Shown here piece after piece: positions 7,499 to 10,436 of a DNA stretch of 10,436 nt. Under the pieces are notes generated by a model. That model worked only from the letters and a program-made list of their open reading frames with translations. It searched no databases and was not told the DNA's origin. A program made the translations under genes and the position numbers. Each line of letters begins with the position of its first letter. Position 1 is the stretch's first letter. Source of the stretch: Acholeplasmatales bacterium (lineage in GTDB: Bacteria; Bacillota_I; Bacilli_A; Acholeplasmatales; Anaeroplasmataceae); assembly GCA_024681175.1 (NCBI GenBank), contig JAILBI010000219.1, positions 1-10,436 of the forward strand, written 5' to 3'.

Positions 7499-9250
7499 TT
7501 AATTTTCATGAAAATGATTATATATTTCTCCTGCTAGATTTTTTGGCATTTTGGCAGCTATTAAATCTTCTATTGATGCATTTTTAATATTTTCAATAGT
7601 TTCAAAATATTTTAATAATTCTTCTTTTCTTTTTGGACCAAGTCCATCTATACCATCTAATATTGAAGAAAATATTCCTTTACCCTTCTCACTTCTAAAG
7701 AAGCTTATTGCATAATCATGAACCCTTTGTGATATATCAGATAATAATATAAATATAGGATCATTTTTTGATAAAGGAATTAATTTTTCATCATAAAATA
7801 TAATAGTTGCCTTATGATGATCATCCTTTTGAATACCCATTACAGGAATATTAACATCAATTTCTTTTAAAACCTCAAGACAAGCATGAACCTGTATTTG
7901 ACCACCATCCATGACAATTAAATCAGGCATTGTACCATTTTCATCCTTTAATCTTTTATATCTTCTTCTTACTACTTCCTTCATTGATTCAAAATCATTG
8001 GCACCCACTACAGTTTTAATATGATACTTTCTAAATAATTTAGGACATGCTTTACCATTTACATAGCACACCATACCTGAAACAGGGTATTCACCATATA
8101 GATTTGAATTATCAAATGCTTCTATTACATTAGGAGTATTAATATTTAAAAGCTCACCAAGCTTTTTAATAGTTTCAATCTTTTTTAATACTGTATTACG
8201 ATAAATATTTCTTTTATTTTCTAAATTAAATTTAGCATTATATAATGCCATATCATATAATTCTTTTTTCTTACCTAATTTAAAATCAACAAAATTAGTA
8301 TCAATTATTTCCTTAAGCATTGATACATCAATGCCTTCAATACATATTTCCTTTGGAATATCATTTTGATCATAAAATGATTCTAAATAAGGTATTACAA
8401 CCTCATTTAAATCACCATATAAATCTAATATGGTTTCATGATTTTGAACAATATTACCTAATCTTGTAATAATAATATTTATTGATACCTCATCATCAGA
8501 TTCATATATCGCAATATAATCTCTTGATGTTAAATCATTTATCGCAATCTTTTGTCTTAATGTAGTCTTTTTAATATCTTCAATTAAATTACGATATTCA
8601 ATGGCCTTTTCAAATTCCATATTATTAGAATAGTCACTCATTCTATTATTTAATTCTTTTAAAATATTATCAAAATTACCATTTAAAAATGATGCAATTT
8701 CACTTCTATATTTAGAATAATCAACATCCTTATTTATACATGGTGCAAGACACATATTCATTGAATAATATAGGCATGTTTTATCAGGAATATTTTTACA
8801 TTTTCTTAATGGATATAATCTATTTAATAGGTCACATGTGCTTCTTGCAGATTGCACATTTGGATAAGGACCAAAATATCTTGCATATCCTTTTTTTCTT
8901 TTATTTCTTGTTACAATTAATCTTGGATATTTTTCATTTGTTAATGCAATATAAGGATATGTTTTATCATCTCTTAATAAAATATTATATTTGGGATCAT
9001 ATTGCTTAATTAAATTAATTTCTAAAACAAATGCTTCTTGCTCAGTAGATGTTATGACATACTTAAAATCAGCTATTTCAGATACAAGCATATTTGTTTT
9101 AGAATTATGCTTGCCATGAAAATAGCTTCTTACTCTATTTTTTAAATTTTTAGCTTTACCAACATAAATAATTGTGCCATTTTTATCAAGCATTTGATAA
9201 GAGCCTGGCGATGAAGGTAATAATTTTAATTTTTCTTCAATAATAGACAT
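7499..9250 (-). CDS. uvrC: UvrABC excinuclease subunit C
   Basis: UvrC makes both incisions around a lesion after UvrA and UvrB have recognised it. The 583 residues match the family's usual length of about 590. Domains in order are: a GIY-YIG nuclease at 12-90 for the 3' cut, with GSY at 16-18, YVG at 29-31, R39 and E77; a cysteine-rich linker with C151, C159, C167 and C171, whose last spacings (x7, x3) match the cysteines reported to hold an iron-sulfur cluster in E. coli UvrC; a UVR domain near 197-232 that contacts UvrB; an RNase H-like nuclease for the 5' cut with D380 (FDNSN), D448 (MDGG) and H511 (RVHDYA); and helix-hairpin-helix motifs from about 530 to the end (DGIDGLGPKRKEELL). The start is supported by AGGTG (9255-9259), 4 nt upstream. 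A terminator separates it from rpoZ, but I found no convincing promoter of its own, so read-through from rpoZ may contribute. No clear terminator follows it. Confidence 0.98.
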   Translation of the reverse strand: MSIIEEKLKLLPSSPGSYQMLDKNGTIIYVGKAKNLKNRVRSYFHGKHNSKTNMLVSEIADFKYVITSTEQEAFVLEINLIKQYDPKYNILLRDDKTYPYIALTNEKYPRLIVTRNKRKKGYARYFGPYPNVQSARSTCDLLNRLYPLRKCKNIPDKTCLYYSMNMCLAPCINKDVDYSKYRSEIASFLNGNFDNILKELNNRMSDYSNNMEFEKAIEYRNLIEDIKKTTLRQKIAINDLTSRDYIAIYESDDEVSINIIITRLGNIVQNHETILDLYGDLNEVVIPYLESFYDQNDIPKEICIEGIDVSMLKEIIDTNFVDFKLGKKKELYDMALYNAKFNLENKRNIYRNTVLKKIETIKKLGELLNINTPNVIEAFDNSNLYGEYPVSGMVCYVNGKACPKLFRKYHIKTVVGANDFESMKEVVRRRYKRLKDENGTMPDLIVMDGGQIQVHACLEVLKEIDVNIPVMGIQKDDHHKATIIFYDEKLIPLSKNDPIFILLSDISQRVHDYAISFFRSEKGKGIFSSILDGIDGLGPKRKEELLKYFETIENIKNASIEDLIAAKMPKNLAGEIYNHFHEN

Positions 9251-9278
9251 ATAACACCTAAATAATTTAATTAAATTG

Positions 9279-9306
9279 AAAAATAAGGTGGTTAAATAAC
9301 CACCTT
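9279..9306 (-). terminator. Rho-independent terminator after rpoZ
   Basis: A perfect 9-bp stem, AAGGTGGTT/AACCACCTT (9298-9306 with 9285-9293), closes a 4-nt loop on the minus strand. ATTTTTC follows. The stem starts within 10 nt of the rpoZ stop codon. The T run is short, so some read-through into uvrC is possible. Confidence 0.85.
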
Positions 9307-9312
9307 TTTTTC

Positions 9313-9546
9313 TTATTTTGTTTCTTTAAAAGTAATTTTAGTTTCGTCTTCTAATATTTCTTCTAATGCAATACCAATAGGCTTTTCACATAAAGGATCA
9401 TCAAGTGGAGTATAACCATCCTCAGCTTCCATTATTTTAGCTCTTTTAGCTGCAGCATATGCAAGACGATATTTTGAATTTATTTTACCTAATAATTCAT
9501 CAATTGATGGATAACGCATACCATCATATTCTTTATCTTTAATCAT
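9313..9546 (-). CDS. rpoZ: DNA-directed RNA polymerase omega subunit
   Basis: Omega is a small subunit that holds and stabilises beta' during RNA polymerase assembly. The 77 residues contain the family core: PSIDELL, then SKYRLAYAAAKRAK (near residues 24-37), and KPIGIALEEI towards the C-terminus. Homologues often begin at or near the methionine equivalent to M10 here (MRYPSIDELL), so the first nine residues are a short extension. The longer start is preferred because AAGGAG (9553-9558) lies 6 nt before it, while nothing similar precedes M10. As in most Firmicutes the gene follows gmk; a promoter in the gap also allows separate transcription, and a terminator follows. The usual next genes, coaBC and priA, are absent here and uvrC takes their place. 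Confidence 0.96.
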   Translation of the reverse strand: MIKDKEYDGMRYPSIDELLGKINSKYRLAYAAAKRAKIMEAEDGYTPLDDPLCEKPIGIALEEILEDETKITFKETK

Positions 9547-9577
9547 AAATATCTCCTTAATATTTTATACAAAAAGT

Positions 9578-9605
9578 ATTATAACACATTTTTTTTATTT
9601 GTGAA
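9578..9605 (-). promoter_or_regulatory. Sigma-A promoter of rpoZ in the gmk-rpoZ gap
   Basis: TTCACA (9600-9605, five of six consensus bases), a 16-nt spacer and a perfect TATAAT (9578-9583) lie on the minus strand. Transcription would begin near 9571, leaving a leader of about 25 nt. The -35 box starts just past the gmk stop codon. Confidence 0.75.
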
Positions 9606-9606
9606 A

Positions 9607-10236
9607 TTATTTATTTTCATCTTCACCAATAAGCTCATAATATTTTGAAATGCTTCTTGATGTTTTCGCATGCTCAGCACGAATAATTGCCATTATTCTA
9701 TCTGCAGCATTATTAACCTCGTCGTTTACAACTATATAATCATAATTCTTAGCTTTTTTAAATTCTCTATCAGCCTTCTTTATTCTTTCTTGAATAACCT
9801 CTTCTGATTCAGTACCACGAGATTTTAATCTATCATATAATGCCTCTTTTGTAGGTGGAACAATAAATATTGTTACACAATCAGGCATCTTCTCTTTAAC
9901 CTGCTCAGCACCATTAACCTCAATTTCAAGGACAACCTCATTACCCTTATCAAGCATATCATTGACCTTATCAAGTGGTGTTCCGTAGCAATTTCCTACA
10001 AATTCAGCATGCTCAAGGAATTTTCCTTCATCAATTCTTTTTTGAAATTCCTCCTTTGAGACAAAATAATAATCCTTACCATCAACCTCACCAGGACGCA
10101 TTTTTCTTGTAGTCATTGATACAGAATACATTAATTTAATTCCAGGACGCTCAAATAAAGCCCTTCTTACAGTTCCTTTACCAACACCTGAAGGACCAGA
10201 TATTACAATTAACAATCCTCTTTCATCAAGTTTCAT
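9607..10236 (-). CDS. gmk: Guanylate kinase
   Basis: Guanylate kinase phosphorylates GMP to GDP with ATP, the essential step linking purine synthesis and salvage to GTP and dGTP. The 209 residues match the family length. The P-loop is GPSGVGKGT (14-22). The GMP-binding region follows, with S38, R44 and R47 in the SVSMTTRKMRPGE stretch, then GKDYYF (53-58) and the conserved EHAEF and YGT segments. The lid and C-terminal helices include DRLKSRG. The start is preceded by AGGTGG (10240-10245), only 3 nt away. That ribosome site immediately follows the TAG of the upstream gene, so the two genes are probably cotranscribed. No terminator is visible between gmk and rpoZ, so polymerase may read on into rpoZ in addition to the promoter located there. 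Confidence 0.98.
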   Translation of the reverse strand: MKLDERGLLIVISGPSGVGKGTVRRALFERPGIKLMYSVSMTTRKMRPGEVDGKDYYFVSKEEFQKRIDEGKFLEHAEFVGNCYGTPLDKVNDMLDKGNEVVLEIEVNGAEQVKEKMPDCVTIFIVPPTKEALYDRLKSRGTESEEVIQERIKKADREFKKAKNYDYIVVNDEVNNAADRIMAIIRAEHAKTSRSISKYYELIGEDENK

Positions 10237-10245
10237 CTTCCACCT

Positions 10246-10436
10246 CTATAAATTATCAATTTCATTTTCAAGTGAATATAATGAATTTAATATTTCTAAT
10301 ATTTGTTCATTATCACCACTATAATATGTATTATATGATAAGAATAATAAATCATTCTTTATAATTGCTTTAAAGAATTTACTTAACAAATTAAAATTAT
10401 TTATATTATTATATAAATTATCCTTTTTATTACATC
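10246..10436 (-). CDS. Unidentified protein, C-terminal 62 residues (5' end beyond window)
   Basis: A frame open from the window edge ends in TAG (10246-10248), 9 nt before the gmk start, with the gmk ribosome site directly after the stop. It encodes a tail rich in Asn, Leu, Ile and Phe, with hydrophobic helix-like stretches (LLSKFFKAIIKNDLLFLSY) and an acidic end (YSLENEIDNL). I do not recognise it. In many Firmicutes gmk follows a yicC-like gene or remA, but this tail resembles neither to my eye. The A+T-rich codon use matches the neighbours, and the tight spacing argues that it is a real operon partner. The high A+T content means some caution, since an open frame of 62 codons could occur by chance. 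Confidence 0.6.
   Translation of the reverse strand, partial: CNKKDNLYNNINNFNLLSKFFKAIIKNDLLFLSYNTYYSGDNEQILEILNSLYSLENEIDNL

Noticed and set aside
8740..9009. Plus-strand open stretch of 89 codons antisense to uvrC, with hydrophobic composition
   Set aside because: It covers conserved UvrC sequence (cysteine linker and adjoining region); the Phe, Leu and Ile richness is what the complement of Lys- and Asn-rich codons gives.
1..10436. Alternative genetic code (TGA=Trp), considered because of the low G+C content and the absence of TGA stops
   Set aside because: Tryptophan codons checked in carB, the EAL gene and the 113-residue gene are all TGG, with no in-frame TGA; an A+T-rich code-4 organism would mostly use TGA.
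1..10436. Mobile elements, CRISPR arrays, tRNA or rRNA genes, defence or toxin-antitoxin systems
   Set aside because: No transposase, spaced direct repeats, cloverleaf-like sequence or paired small genes were seen; apart from the orphan and the EAL gene the region is core genome.

Overview
The window comes from a low-GC bacterium (visibly A+T-rich, third codon positions dominated by A/T) of the Bacillota. Gene set, protein similarity and Shine-Dalgarno sequences point to the class Bacilli, perhaps an Erysipelotrichales- or RF39-like gut lineage; that placement is inference and cannot be fixed from this sequence alone. Tryptophan is written TGG wherever I checked and every visible stop is TAA or TAG. 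This argues for the standard code rather than the TGA=Trp code of mycoplasmas.

All genes lie on the minus strand, so transcription runs from high to low coordinates. From right to left: (1) the 3' end of an unidentified gene (10246-10436), closely followed by gmk (guanylate kinase); (2) rpoZ (RNA polymerase omega), with its own promoter inside the short gmk-rpoZ gap and a strong terminator after it; (3) uvrC (nucleotide excision repair nuclease subunit); (4) an unidentified 113-residue protein with its own sigma-A-type promoter and terminator; (5) a carA-carB operon (carbamoyl phosphate synthetase) with a candidate promoter, a roughly 90-nt leader, an 8-nt gene overlap and a terminator; (6) a large, 3'-truncated cyclic-di-GMP signalling gene (degenerate receiver, degenerate GGDEF, apparently intact EAL, GAF-like and further C-terminal sequence) with its own promoter.

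Functionally these are mostly core genes: GMP phosphorylation and omega sit together as in most Firmicutes, UvrC serves DNA repair, and CarAB supplies carbamoyl phosphate for pyrimidines and arginine. The accessory parts are the c-di-GMP protein and the 113-residue orphan. I see no mobile element, CRISPR array, rRNA, tRNA or prophage feature, and no convincing undescribed multi-gene system. The items most worth a second look are the orphan gene, the domain architecture of the EAL protein, the carA leader and the unusual neighbours of gmk-rpoZ.
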